Notes under the pieces: generated by a model
Databases searched by the model: none
Told to the model about the DNA's origin: nothing
Seen by the model: the letters and a program-made list of their open reading frames with translations, nothing else
Source: Rutpela maculata
Taxonomy: Eukaryota; Arthropoda; Insecta; Coleoptera; Cerambycidae
NCBI GenBank assembly: GCA_936432065.2
Contig: OW386290.2
Coordinates: 130,618,677 to 130,682,676 of the forward strand
DNA: 64,000 bases
Direction of reading: 5' to 3'
In this document: in pieces, positions 1 through 12,131 of the stretch
Position numbering within the stretch: the first letter of the stretch is position 1
How the letters are laid out: each line of letters starts with the position of its first letter
Made by a program: the position numbers and the translations under genes

Positions 1-40
1 CGCGGAGTAAGACACGGAGATGCCCTCTCTGCTGTCTCAT

Positions 41-822
41 TATACTCTTCGCAAAAACGAAAACGAAGAGTATATTGCATTTGATCGGCACATTTCTAAA
101 ACCGGAAATATCGCTCGCAGACAAAAAATTTTCATATCATTGTCCTAGTGAACGAATTCTGAACCACTTTCAAAATGTTCGTCTGTCCGTCCGTCACGTT
201 TCTTGTAAGCACGATAACTCGAGAAAGAAAAATCCGATTGTACTGAAATTTGGACAGGAGGTTAGTGTTAGTTACTGTTTTTGAACAAAATCGATCAGTA
301 AATAAAAATGTTATTAAGGATTTAAATTTGAGAATTTTTTTTTAAATTTTTATGTTTTTGTAAAATTTACATTTTTTTACGTGTTAGGTGGTAGTGTAGT
401 TCTTACGCTTTTGACTCAGAATCCAACGCTCTCAGGTTCGAAACCCACATGGGGTATGATATAGTTTTTTAAAATTTTTTCTTTATTTTACACTGAGTCT
501 TTCAGGTTCAATCCCTGCTCATCGCGAAATAATTTTAATTATAAAATTATCCCCAAGAAATGGTTAAAACAGGTTAAGAAACAGGTTAATTAAGTTCGCA
601 TGGTTCGATGGCCGCTTCCAGTACTAAATTAAACAAGCTAAAAATGTACTCTTCCCTGGTTTACTAAACTTTTTATATAATTGTTACACATTCTATAGGA
701 TACTCTTCGCAGTTTTTTTTAAATAATGTTAGTTTTAGACATTTTTAGTTTTATAGTATGAACTAGGAAAATTAAAAATGTCTAAAACTAACATTAATTA
801 CAAAAAAGTGCGAAGAGTATCC
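41..822. mobile_element. TIR repeat with ATACTCTTCGC termini, copy A
   Basis: The left end reads ATACTCTTCGC and forms a short hairpin with GCGAAGAGTAT ten bases on; the right end carries GCGAAGAGTAT. The first 300 bases recur in inverted orientation at 21,480-21,757, including the GTCCGTCCGTC tract, so this is a dispersed family. A second layer is a fold-back around position 755: bases 658-754 pair with 755-822 and then 1,272-1,308, the right arm being split by the LINE at 823-1,257. No transposase is encoded, so it is non-autonomous; superfamily unknown. Confidence 0.65.
386..457 (+). promoter_or_regulatory. tRNA-like module (box A/box B) inside repeat copy A
   Basis: A box A-like TGGTAGTGTAG is followed about 45 bases later by a perfect-looking box B, GGTTCGAAACC. 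The spacing suits an RNA polymerase III internal promoter. A further box B-like GGTTCAATCCC lies near 510. The acceptor stem does not pair well, so this is a tRNA-derived relic and not a tRNA gene. The other copy of the same repeat (20,930-21,757) also carries a tRNA-like module. Confidence 0.45.
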
Positions 823-1257
823 CTTTTTTTTGCGGGGGGGGAGAAGGGGAAATTCATCATGGACACCCAGCGCCTTGGATCTATCACGCTGGGTAGTGCT
901 GGACTCTAATCAGCTAAAACCCCTCCGGAGCCCCCTCCCTGTCTTCAGTGTTTCCTCATATCCTGGAACCGCTCTCGCTTACCGTCAGAATATCAGGTCA
1001 ATCTTAATGTTAGGTGTTCGAAATAATCTGCCCCCGCAGAGATGTCCTCTTATTACTACATCCTTGAAACAATTAGAGGTTCAAGTTTCTTTCGTCTACT
1101 TCCTTGATTTTCATAACTGATGTTATCATGTCCTCCAAGAGTTGCCAGTTTTCCTCTGATTCTAGCATCCTCAGCACTATGTCATCGGATGTAACTGGGC
1201 CGCCTAGCCTGTTTATGACTCGTAGCCTTTCTTCTCTCCACCTGCTACACCATAACA
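823..1257 (-). mobile_element. 5'-truncated R1-like LINE with 14-bp target duplication
   Basis: TGCGAAGAGTATCC occurs at 809-822 and again at 1,258-1,271 and flanks this 435-bp insert exactly. On the minus strand it consists of the last ~60 codons of a reverse-transcriptase ORF, a ~240-base 3' UTR rich in G and C, and an oligo-A of eight bases (T-run 824-831). Perfect flanking repeats and a short A tail are the hallmarks of target-primed reverse transcription. The insertion lies in the right arm of the ATACTCTTCGC fold-back, so it is the younger event. Confidence 0.85.
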
Positions 1258-1258
1258 T
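1073..1258 (-). pseudogene. C-terminal tail of R1-like LINE ORF2
   Basis: About 60 residues survive. The pattern RWREERxRVIxxxG, then VxxMLESEENW and a terminal KEVDERN block, is typical of the extreme C-terminus of ORF2 in R1-type non-LTR retrotransposons, downstream of the RT domain. The first ATG falls on the insertion junction and is not the native start; the reading frame is cut by 5' truncation. It has no catalytic part and cannot make a working protein. Confidence 0.6.
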
Positions 1259-1308
1259 GCGAAGAGTATCCTATAGAATGTATAACAATTATATAAAAAG
1301 TTTAGTAT

Positions 1309-1841
1309 ATGCAATTACTGTCGCTGTCTCCGGTACACTGGCGGCTGGTGAAATTTCAATATTTTTTCTCTCGTCTGTGGCATATGGGACCCATACGAAA
1401 TATAGGAAATAACATCTAGAGAAGCACTTCTCTAATGACCCCTAAAAAATTTTGAAAAAGCAGTTTGCGAAAAAATTTTTGAAAATTCGGTAGCCTCCCC
1501 TGGGTCTAGGGACTCCTGTTTATTATTTTTTTTTGTCACATTCATTGGACTTTTCATAAAACTACAACAATACGTTTTGGAGTTTATGAAAATATTTTCA
1601 TTACTTCAAGGATCATCATCCACGCTGCAGAATTAAAGGCGTTTTTAACGCCCAGAATAATTAATGCACACATTTTCCTGGTTCTGTGTATGCCTTTTTT
1701 GGCTCTTCATGCCAGTTTTATCACGGTTTTGACAGTACAAACGGTCTATAGTATTTTTGTGCAGCCGTGCTATTTTTCGGACAGCGCCATTCTTTCTTAA
1801 TTAATATCCCAGGATAGATGCCTGTCTTTGGTACTCCATTC
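1309..1841. other. No recognisable gene
   Basis: AT-rich sequence with short open frames only. No terminal repeats or conserved motifs were recognised. Confidence 0.4.
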
Positions 1842-2036
1842 CTAAACCCTAAGAGTAATTGTGTGTGTTCCTTTATTTCTTATTATTTCCGGGGTTATAC
1901 CATCGACTCCGGGGGCCGTTCCACTTTTTATTTTTCCGCTCGCGTTTGCCAGTCCCTGTTCTGTAAATGTGGGTGTCTTCATGTCTTCCAGCTGTTTCCG
2001 TACTTCATTTTCGTATATGGGAAAATAGCATGGCAT
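1842..2036 (-). pseudogene. Reverse-transcriptase fragment (N-terminal finger region)
   Basis: A 64-codon frame contains KSGTAPGVDGITPEII, the classic block (KAPGxDGIPxExxK) just upstream of RT motif 1 in R1/jockey-type LINEs. The preceding stretch ENEVRKQLEDMKTP fits the usual helix before it. No RT core, endonuclease or poly-A tail is visible nearby, so this is an isolated scrap. It may or may not belong to the same family as the 823-1,257 insert; the two do not overlap in the protein. Confidence 0.6.
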
Positions 2037-2039
2037 CTA

Positions 2040-3062
2040 GTTTCGAGTAATTTTCGCATTTTTCTTCTGCTCTTAATTCAACTATTACAATTAATGCTAT
2101 AATAAAATGCACTAGCATTTATTAATGTACCCTGCACACTGCGTCTGAGTGACGTGACACCAATTTATTTATTAAGGGCGCCAGTCGCGTTCCCTCTTGT
2201 TCTTAATGTGGTCTCCCACTCCCAGGCGGATTCGAGATAAAGAAATATTTGATCGATAAGAAATAGGCCAAGGCTGCACTCACCGTAGGTAATTAAACCA
2301 CGCTCTCTTCAATAAAAAAATTGATCTTTCTCTCGATGCAATTTTACTTATTTATCTAATGGTAATGGATTTTATGCTTAAAGATCTCTGAATTGTTTTC
2401 ATAAAAAAATCCCTCTCGAGCTTCCGTAATGTGACCGGGGTATTGAGATTCAAACTTGTGGAGTGCCGAGACACCCAATTTACTCCTATCAAACTAAAAC
2501 CCTCGAGGATGAGACTTACAAGTCACACAATTAATAAAATGCAAAAGTTCAAATAATACCATTTATTGTTTAGGTTCAAAAGCAATATCCTGTCTAATAA
2601 ATCATTTAATTTGAAGAGAATCGCTTCCCACAAGTAAGGCAAGGTCGACCGCCTCTTCTAGAGAGTTTTTATAATGCTATCACGCAACGGTGGGCGTAAT
2701 AATCTATTTGATACGAAAGATTAACACAATTTTCCCAGAAATTGATGAAAGCATTTTTGGGATTTTACTGAGGCTGACATGAAATAATCTAAAAATATTT
2801 TACTTACAAAATTTTGGTTTGCTTATTCGTGATTATATCATTCACAAGAACGGAATTCCAATTGCGTTCAACTATATATGAGTTATATAACTTTCTGTCA
2901 GTCTCACGACGTACCGGTTCTCATATTGGTACAATAAAAGGAATGTGACACGACTTCGCCTTCGAGCAACCTTTTGGCAAAATGGCTTTTTGTCTAATTT
3001 ATGCACAACTTTATCATTTGGAAAGACCTGCATTTAGTTTTCCTACTATCGCTTTCTACTGA
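2040..3062. other. No recognisable gene
   Basis: Unique-looking AT-rich sequence; all open frames are short and unconvincing. No repeats matching the rest of the window were seen. Confidence 0.4.
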
Positions 3063-3065
3063 TTA

Positions 3066-3575
3066 CACAGCCACACAAAAAAAAATTCTTTCTGATCTGG
3101 GGATCAGACTTTCATATCCTATAGTATTTTGACCCACTGAATCCAATCTGCCATCAGATTTGAGCCAACACGTCTCAATTTTGCATAAAATTAAAAAACC
3201 TTGGGCTTGTAGCACTTATTTTCACGGTTTTTTGCATTTTCTGCAAACTGAGACATGCTGGCTTAAATCTGATGGCAGATTTAGATTCAGCGGGTCAAAA
3301 TACTATGAAATATGAAAGTCACCATATCAGAAAAAAAATTGTGTGGCCGTGCACTGCCAAAAAAAATTTTTTTTTTTTTTTATCTGGGGATCTAGACTTT
3401 CATACTCTATAGTATTTTGACCTGCTGAATCCAAATCTGCCATCAGATTTGAGCCAGCATGTCTCAGTTTTGCAGAAAATGCAAAAAACCTTGGCTTTGG
3501 ATTCAGCGGTTCAAAATACTAGGATATGAAAGTCTGATCCCCAGATCAGAAAGAAATTTCTTTTGTGTGGCTGTG
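3066..3575. mobile_element. Double fold-back MITE, CACAGCCACAC termini, TTA target duplication
   Basis: The element begins CACAGCCACACAAAA and ends TTTTGTGTGGCTGTG, flanked by TTA on both sides. Inside are four alternating-orientation copies of one ~120-bp unit (ATCTGGGGATC...CTTTCATA...TATAGTATTTTGACC...GAATCCAAATCTGCC): plus, minus, plus, minus. It is thus a dimer of a hairpin. No protein is encoded. The TWA target duplication suggests PIF/Harbinger mobilisation; the termini are shared with elements at 16,968, 38,164 and 62,036. Confidence 0.8.
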
Positions 3576-3578
3576 TTA

Positions 3579-6400
3579 TCTAACGCACTCGCCCAATTTA
3601 CGAACCGCTGGATGAATCCAAATCGGTTTTATTGGAGAAACCGACCTTGCCCATTTTAACTAATTTTTGCTAAATAATGGGGTTATTTCATGTGTGTAAA
3701 AAACTTAAAAATACCTACTAATTTGAATAGTAAAATATACGAGGACAACGTAATAGCAATTAAAATCACTCTGATATTTGTTAATTATTCATAAATCCAC
3801 AAAAACTATACTACTCATTTTAAATTTTATTAACGCGTGACGTCAATGGTTAGAGGTAATTTTATTGTTGTTAGATTGCTGTTTTGATGTTGTTTTATTG
3901 TTGTTAGATTGCTAGTTTCCCAGTTTGCAAATAAATATTTTATGAATTTTTGGAAGTGCGAAGAGGCGCATATTTTCAGTCACAACTTTGTTGTTTTTTA
4001 TGTTAGAGAAAAAATAAAGAAGCGTCGGAAAGCTCGATCAATTTCCTTTAGAATTGGTGTATACAAATATTTTGAAAATACTGATTCAGCGAGATTCTTG
4101 GAAGAATGGAAGAAATTTCACGTTTTCCTAGAAAATGCATGTACCTAAATCTTAAAACCAGTTTTCCCAGAAACGTTTGCTTTTAAGGGCCGAGATTAAT
4201 GGAGCGTCTAGATAATACATGATATTAAGAGTACATCGTAATTGAGGCCAATTTCAGTTAATTACCGATTAATTACGGTGACAAAATGGCGAAATTTTAC
4301 CGAAAAAAAAAAAGTTCTCTTCCGCTCCTTCTATTTCCCTCATTTTTGTCGCAAGACAAAAAATTGAAAAAGAGTTTTAGCAAATTTAATTCTATTTAAA
4401 TTCGTTAGAGTAGTCTTTTGGCCTAGGGGGCAAGGTTAAGGAGTTACCAACACTTTAAACAAGAAATGTTCGATTTTTGCCGGACATTGCCACATATTTC
4501 AGTAAATACATCTGAAACGAAAAAAAAAAATCAAAATTCTGACGGAACGAAAATATTCGTAATGAAACGAACTCGTTTTACGATATTTTTTATTTTGAGC
4601 TACCTCTTACCGTTTCAGAGATATCGGCGAAAAATAGCTAAAAGAAGCATGCATTTCGGAACAGAAAATAGCACGAAAACATGCATTTTTAAAACGTTCA
4701 TATTTTTCGAAAAACGCCTGTGGTAGGGCCGTACGATGTCGCGACGTAAAGAGGAAGAGTTCTAGTTGATCCGCATCGTAAATTGCACAAGGCAAATTGA
4801 AAATTCGGCTCGGCACGAACGAATCAAAAGTGGCATTTTTTAACATTTAGCGAAAACGGCAAAACAACATGTCAATCACACGTCAATATAGGTAATGGTG
4901 AAGTTAGTATTTCATGTCTGCCATACGAATTTACTGTTTGAGCTATACTGCGCATGCGTAACCATTGACGTCACGGCTTTTAGCGGGAACTACCATTTTC
5001 AAATTATAAATTGAATTTAAAACGTCCAGAAAAATTGTCGTTACATATATTTAGTTATTACTAGTCCTAGAATGCCAATTTAATGTAAATACAAATTCTG
5101 AAACTGAATTTAAGATGCCAGCGCCAAAGTGGAGAACTCGTGAACTAATTATAGGCTTTTTGTTTGTTAATGTGGCGAATACTTATATTGATTTTTTCTG
5201 TTTATTGTTATTTTTGGCGTTAAAAATAATAACATTAATAATATATAACCTAAAGGTTTGCAAGATTTTGTTGTAAGTGATTTACAAGATGTTAATGGCA
5301 TTATTCAGCAAAATTCATATTTTTTTTAGGTTATCTAGTTTTTCCCTTGAAAAGTACAGTTTCTTCGACATACACGGTGTCTGGCTAGTTAAATATTAAT
5401 AAACTTAAATATTTCTTTAAATTTATGTACAGTTGTAGTTTAAATCACTTTTTTTTTTCAGGAAACATGAGTGACATTTAGGTTAAGCATGGGACATTTG
5501 TGAAGCACTAAAAATGTAAAAATTCTAAATGTGTGTATGAAGGGGAATATGTTTTAAATACAGGACCTATTATTTTGTGTGGTACAACCCATATTCAACA
5601 CAAAACTTAATAAATGTGTATGCTCCATGTTTACAAACAAGTGTCTTAGATTCAAATACCCATGAAATTAGTGGTACATTGAATATAACTGAAAAGATAT
5701 TTATTAATTCTTTAAGTAAAATAAATGAAACAGTATTTTGTAAAATATGAAATAGAAATATTCAGGGGTAAAACATAATAGTGCATGGTGCAATAGTATA
5801 TATTAGGTACTTTTAAATATACATATATTTACTTATTTCAAAAATTTTACTTACAATGTTTGATTGTCTAGGACATTATTATTGCTACTCGGGCCACGGT
5901 TATTTGCACCAGTTTTTCCCTCTCAATGCCTGCTTAAAGGTGTCTACATCAAGAACATTGTCGTGCCAACTCAACTTTCATGAGTTGTCCCTGCAATCTA
6001 CAAAGGATACCGACTAGGTTGGCTTCAGCAAATTGTAGCCTCTTTAAACGCTATTATATTTCTAATAACTTAGCATCTCAGTTTATCATTGTTGATATTA
6101 TCGTACACTAAAGAGACAATGACAGAAAAGCCCATAATTAGTTTGACTATAGACCACCAGGTGTCGTACTACTTATTTTCAGACGCCTACAGACGCTATG
6201 CGCCTTTGCCACATTTGTCGATTTCGGCCTTTTGGTACGTCGGCGTCGCATCGTTAAAGTCTTACATTCATTCTTTTGAATTATATTCTCAATGACTGTA
6301 TCTTCACTTTAATGGTGTTTCGTGGAGCGATTAAAAAGTTAAAAATATTCATAAATATTTTCAAAGTACATTTTTGGCGTACTTCGTAAAAAGTATATTG
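3579..6400. other. No recognisable gene; distant inverted pair
   Basis: No convincing coding sequence. TAACCATTGACGTCACG near 4,957-4,975 is the inverse of a block at 3,836-3,856, suggesting a decayed ~1.2-kb inverted-repeat element. A motif resembling CACAACTTTGTTGTTTTTTATGT recurs near 60,880. A 68-codon frame at 6,089-6,295 has no recognisable domain. Confidence 0.35.
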
Positions 6401-6440
6401 TTTCTTTTTCTTTGTAGTCGGGAAGCCCTCCCTAGCTTTA

Positions 6441-8080
6441 CTTTTGATTGATTGATTTACCAGCGTGCGGTAGGCATTGCTGCCACTTCCAAGTTATACA
6501 GCTGGGCCTGCTACGTCCACGCTGGGTTGGACTAAGGTCATGCTTGTTGCCAGCAGCGAGAGCCACATGGCGCATGGTAAAGGAATGTGGGATGGGAGGT
6601 GTAGGTATTTGTGAGATGCGTTACCGCATTATGTCGTGAGGGAGCGTTTAAGCCCCCTCTTTTTGTATTTTTGGTTCTGGGCTTCTGCCTATTCTGGGTC
6701 TTCTTGTGAGATATGTTGCCGCGTTGTGTCGCTGCTATTTGTGCTCCTATTTTTTTGTACTTCTGTTTCTACAGGTCTTCTTCTTCTTCTGAGACATCTG
6801 ATTCCTCCGTTTCTGATTCTGGTAGAGTATATATCGCTCCGATTTCTTTGTGAAATTCATTCTTTCTCCTTGCTTTTCTTTCCCAGTATGTTTGGTCCTT
6901 TCCCAGTTTGTTCATGATCCTCTCGATTGTTGTTTTCCACGTGTAACATGGTCTCCCAATTTTAAGTTTGCTGCTATTCAGTGTTAGTGCTTTCTTCAGT
7001 AGGTGTGTTGGTTCCCTTCTTTGGACGTGTCCCCAGTACTTCATTGCGTACATTTCTATCCTTTTTGTGATTGTCTTCCCTTCTAGTAGTGTTGATGTTT
7101 TATGTCGTTTTTGCCCTGTTGTTTTTCTGAGTAATTGGATGATGTCTCTTTCAGCTCTTCTCAAACTTCTTCTGTTGGCTTTTGTTGTTGCCGCGTTTTT
7201 AACTCCATATGTCATTGTTGGCAGTATGATGGCTATGTATAGCCGTTTGGCCAGGCCCCATGATAGTTTGTTTTTCTCAATGAACGGTATAATTGCTCTT
7301 GTAACTCTGTATGCTGTTTTTATTCTCTCGTTTACTGTTTCTCTCCTTTTCAGTTGGTTCGTCAGATATGTTCCTAGGTATTTCAGTTTGTTCGTTGTTC
7401 TTAGGGAGTAGTCACCTATTTTGTGTTCTTCTCCACTGATCCGACTTTCTTTTGTTGATGGGTCTCGCTCCATTATTAGACATTTTTTGAAATTTATTTT
7501 CAGCCCAGATGTGTCCAAATGCGGTTTCATGTTTTCTAGGAAGTTGAGAATTTGTTGCTCTTCTTCTGCGACGATTAGGAGGTCATCGGCGTAAGCTAAT
7601 ACGATTGGGGTTCTCAGTGTTTCCGTGTCTTCGTTAAAATTTGGTGTTTCCCTTATTGTGTTTTGTATCGCTTGGTCTAGGACCGTGGTGAATAGTCGGG
7701 GGGATAGGGGGCATCCTTGTTTGACTCCTCTGTTCTTTTGTCTGGTTTCCGTCATTTGTCCGAACCATTGTATGGCAGTTGTTTCATGAAGGCAGGCCTT
7801 TATTATCTTGTTTATTAGATAGTGGGGCACTCCTTTGTTATACAGGGTGTTGACTATGGCTTCGTGACTGACGGTATGGAATGCCTTTTGGAGATCTATA
7901 GCGGCTATGTGCAGTTTTGTCCCTTCTCTCCATTTTTCTTCCAGTATTCTTCTGGTGGTGTACATGTGGTCGTCCGTTGATCTGCCTTTGATGAATGCTG
8001 TCTGGTAGTCTGGCGGTCTTCCAATGTACTTCTCTAGTTGCTCGAGCAGGAATTGTGCGTAGTATTTGTATCCTATTGGG
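6441..8080 (-). mobile_element. 5'-truncated RTE-like LINE
   Basis: A minus-strand LINE fragment: RT domain from 8,080, ORF stop at 6,769, then ~325 bases of 3' UTR ending in a short tandem repeat (ATCAATCAATCA on the minus strand, near 6,441-6,455) rather than poly-A. Repeat-type tails are typical of RTE-like elements. It interrupts the XPG/FEN-like gene, whose frame can be followed on both sides. No clear target duplication was seen; the exact ends are uncertain by a few bases. Confidence 0.7.
6769..8080 (-). pseudogene. LINE reverse transcriptase (ORF2 C-terminal part)
   Basis: The frame is open from the truncated 5' end (about 8,080) to a stop at 6,769; the first ATG is at 7,965. Upstream of that ATG the frame reads DYQTAFIKGRSTDDH, which is RT motif 2. 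Then come AAIDLQKAF with the first catalytic Asp, RGVKQGCPLSPRLF, and the catalytic YADD at about residues 125-128 counted from the ATG. A C-terminal KYWGHVQRR...IGRPCYTW block precedes an acidic tail. The endonuclease domain is missing through 5' truncation. The RT core has no internal stop, so the copy is fairly young. Clade call (RTE-like) is by pattern only. Confidence 0.75.
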
Positions 8081-8563
8081 GAGCAGCTGGAATATTAATG
8101 ATAAATTAGTCGCACCGTTAAAGGAGTTTACATGTGCCATATATGGATCAAAGAAATGCGCTGGCGTGGACGAGCTTCACCTAATTGAAATTAGACAGAA
8201 ATGCGGTGACAAAGATTTGTCTTTATCAATTGACACTAAAGTTGATTTTTCTTCGATTCCACCATCAAGAGCTTGTCTTATCGAGCATATAAAAGGAGTG
8301 TTTACCAAACGAGTATTTGGCGATTAGCCGACGAAGGTATTCGCAATATTCCAAATCCTTGGAATGATTATGGATGGCAAGAAAATGGAGAACCTCTTTG
8401 GTGTTCAGCAGATAAAATACTGACTCAATCGCTTACTGAAATTCTTCAGATGATTCCAAATCAAATCGAAAGTGAGGATGATAACGATATCATAAATGAA
8501 ACAGTAGAGGAAAAAGATGTATCGGGAGACAGCGATAGTGAATCTGAAAACTTTTTATATTGA

Positions 8564-11040
8564 ATTTTATATTTTATTTTAAGAGCTGAACCATTTATCT
8601 GGAAAATGGTAAGTCCTATCCAAATATTGTATAGGAACAAAATTGTAGAACATTTTGTGCACTTTGTTTTTGTGCAGAGAGTTTTTCTCCATCTCTTTTA
8701 GTTGGGGGGGGGGGGGGGTATAGGTATAATATACCCTTGTCTTTGACCGAAATTATACTTTTAATTTCCATGACCATAATATACTTTCACTCCCATGGTC
8801 TGTACATAAAATTTCTAGGCCTGGGCGCCACGTGTTGTGCCTTTTTTATCTTTGTTTAGTTATGCTCTCCCTTTCTAAAATATTTTTAAATTATTTTTAA
8901 CCCAAGTCCAAACTTTCGACTTAGGTCGATATTAACAAATTCAGTGGTCGATACTGAGATCCCCACCCACTGTACAGGAATGGCAAGACCGTTGGATTTT
9001 CTTGTCTTCCGGCAATTAAATACTTATGCAATTTTCCAGATGATTATGCACTTTTTATGTTATGATTTCCCATTCTAGCAGAACAGTAAAAGTACGATGT
9101 ACCTCGAAACTTTAATATTTAACACACCGAAACGATTGCTAAGCATTAATTAATTAATACTGTCTCGCTAAATATAGAACATCTCTGTACAAGGAGTTCT
9201 CTAACATGTGGTAATTGCCGCACTGTAATTATAATGGTGTAATTAAGTGACTGAGACGAAAACCGTACAGTTTTCGCCTCTTTGTAAATATTTGGCGTCT
9301 TGGCTTCAGCTTTGTAGGAATTTATTAATTTGAAGCAGCAAAATTGCACCTCGAGGCTTTGTAAAGCCCTGTTTAAAAAAACTGTATAAGTATTTACGTT
9401 TGCTTAGTTTCTTTCGGTATTAAACGAAATAATTATACACAATTTTATGTGTTTATTTAAAACAGTTTCCATCACTAGATTTATTGCTAAGTAAATAAAT
9501 AAAAAAGTACTTAAAATTAAGTAATTTATTTTTAAAAGAAATCTATTAAGAGTGGTTGTTTCTGTTACCATCTGATTTACAAAAGGGAATAATTCCCGTT
9601 TGAGATAAATAGATAATATCAATTTTTAATACCTAAATAAGAAAATACAGGGGGAGGGGGATCTCGCAAGCAAGTGGGCGTAGAACAGTATGTGTAGATT
9701 GAATCAAAATATGAGGATACACAATGGTTCTGAATTATTAAATTTTGGCCAAAATTCAAAAATTTCTGATTCACCTAAAATAATTATAGTCCCGTAAAAA
9801 AAATTGAAAAATTTAAACCATAGGGGGTACTTTACAGAGGTGTAAATAGAAAAGACATTTGTAAAATTCTGAAAATGAAGTAACTGCTTAAAAATAATCA
9901 TAACAACCACCGAAAATGTTTTAAAGAAAATGTAATCGATATATGCACAGCATTAGAGTGCCACGCCCTCACTTTTCAAATAAATCCTGATTTGCTCTAC
10001 AGAAATACCGTAAACTATTTAAATACTCCATTTAAAATTTGATAATACAATTAAATGCCCAGTCAAAAGGATGCAAAAATAACGGTTACTATTAAAGTTA
10101 AGATACAAATCAGTTTTACCTGAAGCTTGCCTTTACGTGGTTTTCCAGAACTGTGATACTCAATTTTAACAAAAAGATATTAAAACTAATTTTTTTCCCA
10201 CTAACCAATGCAATACGAATCACTTATGGATATTCACACTTCAGAGTGTGTTATCCAAATGACAAAATTTGTTGACATAGAATATTTAGAGAGCAACCTC
10301 CCCATCATTGTGTTATCACTCCTGGCAGTTAGAAAGTGTTCTATTAAAGTTAAATCATATGACCTCAAAAAGCAGGTAAAAACCAGCCAAAACTAAAGTT
10401 AAGAATCAATTAAACCGAATTCGACATTGACCCATCATGTTAGAATTTTTACATAACCTCAAGAAAATATTTATTAATTGCATAAAGTTCCGTCTTAAAA
10501 CTCGGAATTTTAAAATTCTTTGTTATAACACGGAATTTTGAAATTTCGAGATGTAAATCCGAATTTTAGAACTAAAAATTATTTTATTTTAGATGTCCCT
10601 TCCAGAGCTTCGTACAATTGTCATAGGGGCCCCAAAATGTATGTCGTCCCAGGACCCCATGTAGCCTAGCTACGCCACCGCTTCGAGTCTCGCCTTCGGC
10701 AGGTCGCAGTTGCTGTCGAGAGGACATACAAAATAAGGGTCATATATCGTGGCTCAACTCTACATTTCCTTTATTTTTTAACTTATCGATTTAAAATTTG
10801 GGATGCATAAACAACCTGTAAATATGGAGTTTTGGATATAAAAACGATATGAGATCATTTCCGGTTTACCCGGAACTTTCGATTTTTAAATATATTTGGA
10901 TTCAAGACAACATTCTGAGTATACCATGAGACTTTCGCGAATTTTTGAGTCGATGTTCAGTCTATTTAAGCATTTTAAGACATTCGTCCAGTGCTTTGGA
11001 ATACCACAATTTGTTCTACGGCAGGTAAAGTCAAAGGGAA
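8564..11040. other. No recognisable gene; G15 run at 8,704-8,718
   Basis: AT-rich sequence without a convincing ORF. It holds a run of fifteen G at 8,704-8,718, followed by AT-rich unique sequence. Around 10,735-11,040 lies sequence of a type common in dispersed repeats (GGTTTACCCGGAA near 10,863). Confidence 0.35.
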
Positions 11041-11062
11041 AAACCGCTACCCAAGGAATCAC

Positions 11063-11736
11063 TACTTCCACATCCAGATTTTTTATCTAAGTCACTCACG
11101 ACGAAAAAATATTGTATGTGGAAATAATTGTTTATGGAACTTTAATAATATATTATTTGAAATCCTCTACCCCAAAAACCCATAAAACGATACCCCACAT
11201 CGGTAGCGGGGTGGGGGTGGTGATAGGGGGTGGTAGTGGGGGTGAATGAAGTAAAAAAATATTTTGAGGTTTCTGGTTCTTGTACACACCCTAAATCACA
11301 ATTTTTTTTCATCCCCTTTAATAATGGGGTGGGGGTGGTAATGGGGGTGGCTAATGCTAAAATTTTTTTTGAGACCTCAAGTTCTCTTGTATCTACTAAA
11401 TACCAATTTTATGGACTTTTACCTGCTTGATTTACCTAATTTCCCCAAATTTACCCCAATTTACCCCCCCAGCCCTTCGACGGAACAAGATGAAAATATA
11501 ATCTAGTTCTAGATCTCGTTAAAGTACATGCGTGTACCAAATTTCAAGTCAGTATCTCAAACGGTTCCAGAGTAAACGTGCGCACAAAAAAAGTTACAGA
11601 CAGACCGACAGACAGAAATTTTTTTTCCGCTCAAACTTAAAATCTCGACGTTTCGTGACATTCTAAGCCTACTTGAACTATAAAAAATTTTTTAAATTTT
11701 TTTGTCGTTACTATACTTCCACTGGATGTGGAAGTA
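11063..11736. mobile_element. TIR repeat, TACTTCCACATCCAG family, copy 1
   Basis: Left end TACTTCCACATCCAG and right end CTGGATGTGGAAGTA are inverted. The interior has G-rich tracts (GGGGTGGGGGTGGT), a conserved block ACCAAATTTCAAGTCA, and a CAGA tract near 11,597. Two further copies lie in tandem at 36,609-37,285 and 37,309-37,984, all preceded by the same lead-in CGCTGCCCAAGGAATCAC. No protein is encoded; non-autonomous. Confidence 0.7.
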
Positions 11737-12131
11737 AAATATAGTTTTTCGTTTAATTTCACTAATAACTATTTACGAAGCCTCCAAAGTTGAACATGTC
11801 ATTTTTTAACGAAAATTTTTTTTTCAAATGGGAGGGTGGTGGCTCATAGTGTTCAATAAATTATACATTTTTTTCTGAATTCATTGATATCTATTTCAAA
11901 TCTATGCTATTTGTTTTTCTATTTTATTTAATTTATTTAAAAATAAAAAATTACTTTTAAAATAATTTTTATTGATACTTATAGTTTGCACTAGTACTTA
12001 TGCCTATTAAGAAACAAAAGAGAGAGGCTATTAGTCACAAAAAGGTAGTTATTCACATTTTATTATTAGATATATGATTTTTTTTTCAATTATACAAGTG
12101 CAAATCGCACAATTATAAGCGTTAAATTCCC

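Larger units (their letters stand above)
6401..8563 (+). pseudogene. XPG/FEN-like family gene, locus 1, split by LINE
   Basis: The 3' end of a gene of the family that recurs in this window. Before the LINE, a pyrimidine-rich acceptor-like tract ends at about 6,418 and is followed by a frame reading ALPSFTF. After the LINE, from about 8,082, the frame resumes with SSWNINDKLV, then EFTCAIYG, SSIPPSR and, after a one-base frameshift near 8,300, VYQTSIWR and NDYGW. It ends at 8,563 in an acidic tail (ESEDDND...SDSESENF). These blocks parallel LPPT...YQVQ.W...WGW of the copies at 38.0, 40.5 and 51.7 kb. This copy lacks the C-terminal CXC motif. The catalytic N-terminal half is not recognisable upstream. 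Not functional. Confidence 0.6.

Noticed and set aside
386..457. Possible tRNA gene
   Set aside because: Box A and box B are present, but there is no convincing acceptor-stem pairing or anticodon arm; called tRNA-like only.
6089..6295. 68-codon plus-strand frame considered as a possible upstream exon of locus 1
   Set aside because: None of the family motifs (FDG, DAD, DxDLL, GCDTTS) can be found in it.
6968..7411. 147-codon plus-strand frame rich in Phe, Leu and Val, looking like a membrane protein
   Set aside because: It is antisense to the LINE reverse transcriptase at 6,769-8,080, whose RT motifs are clear; the hydrophobic look comes from the complementary codons.
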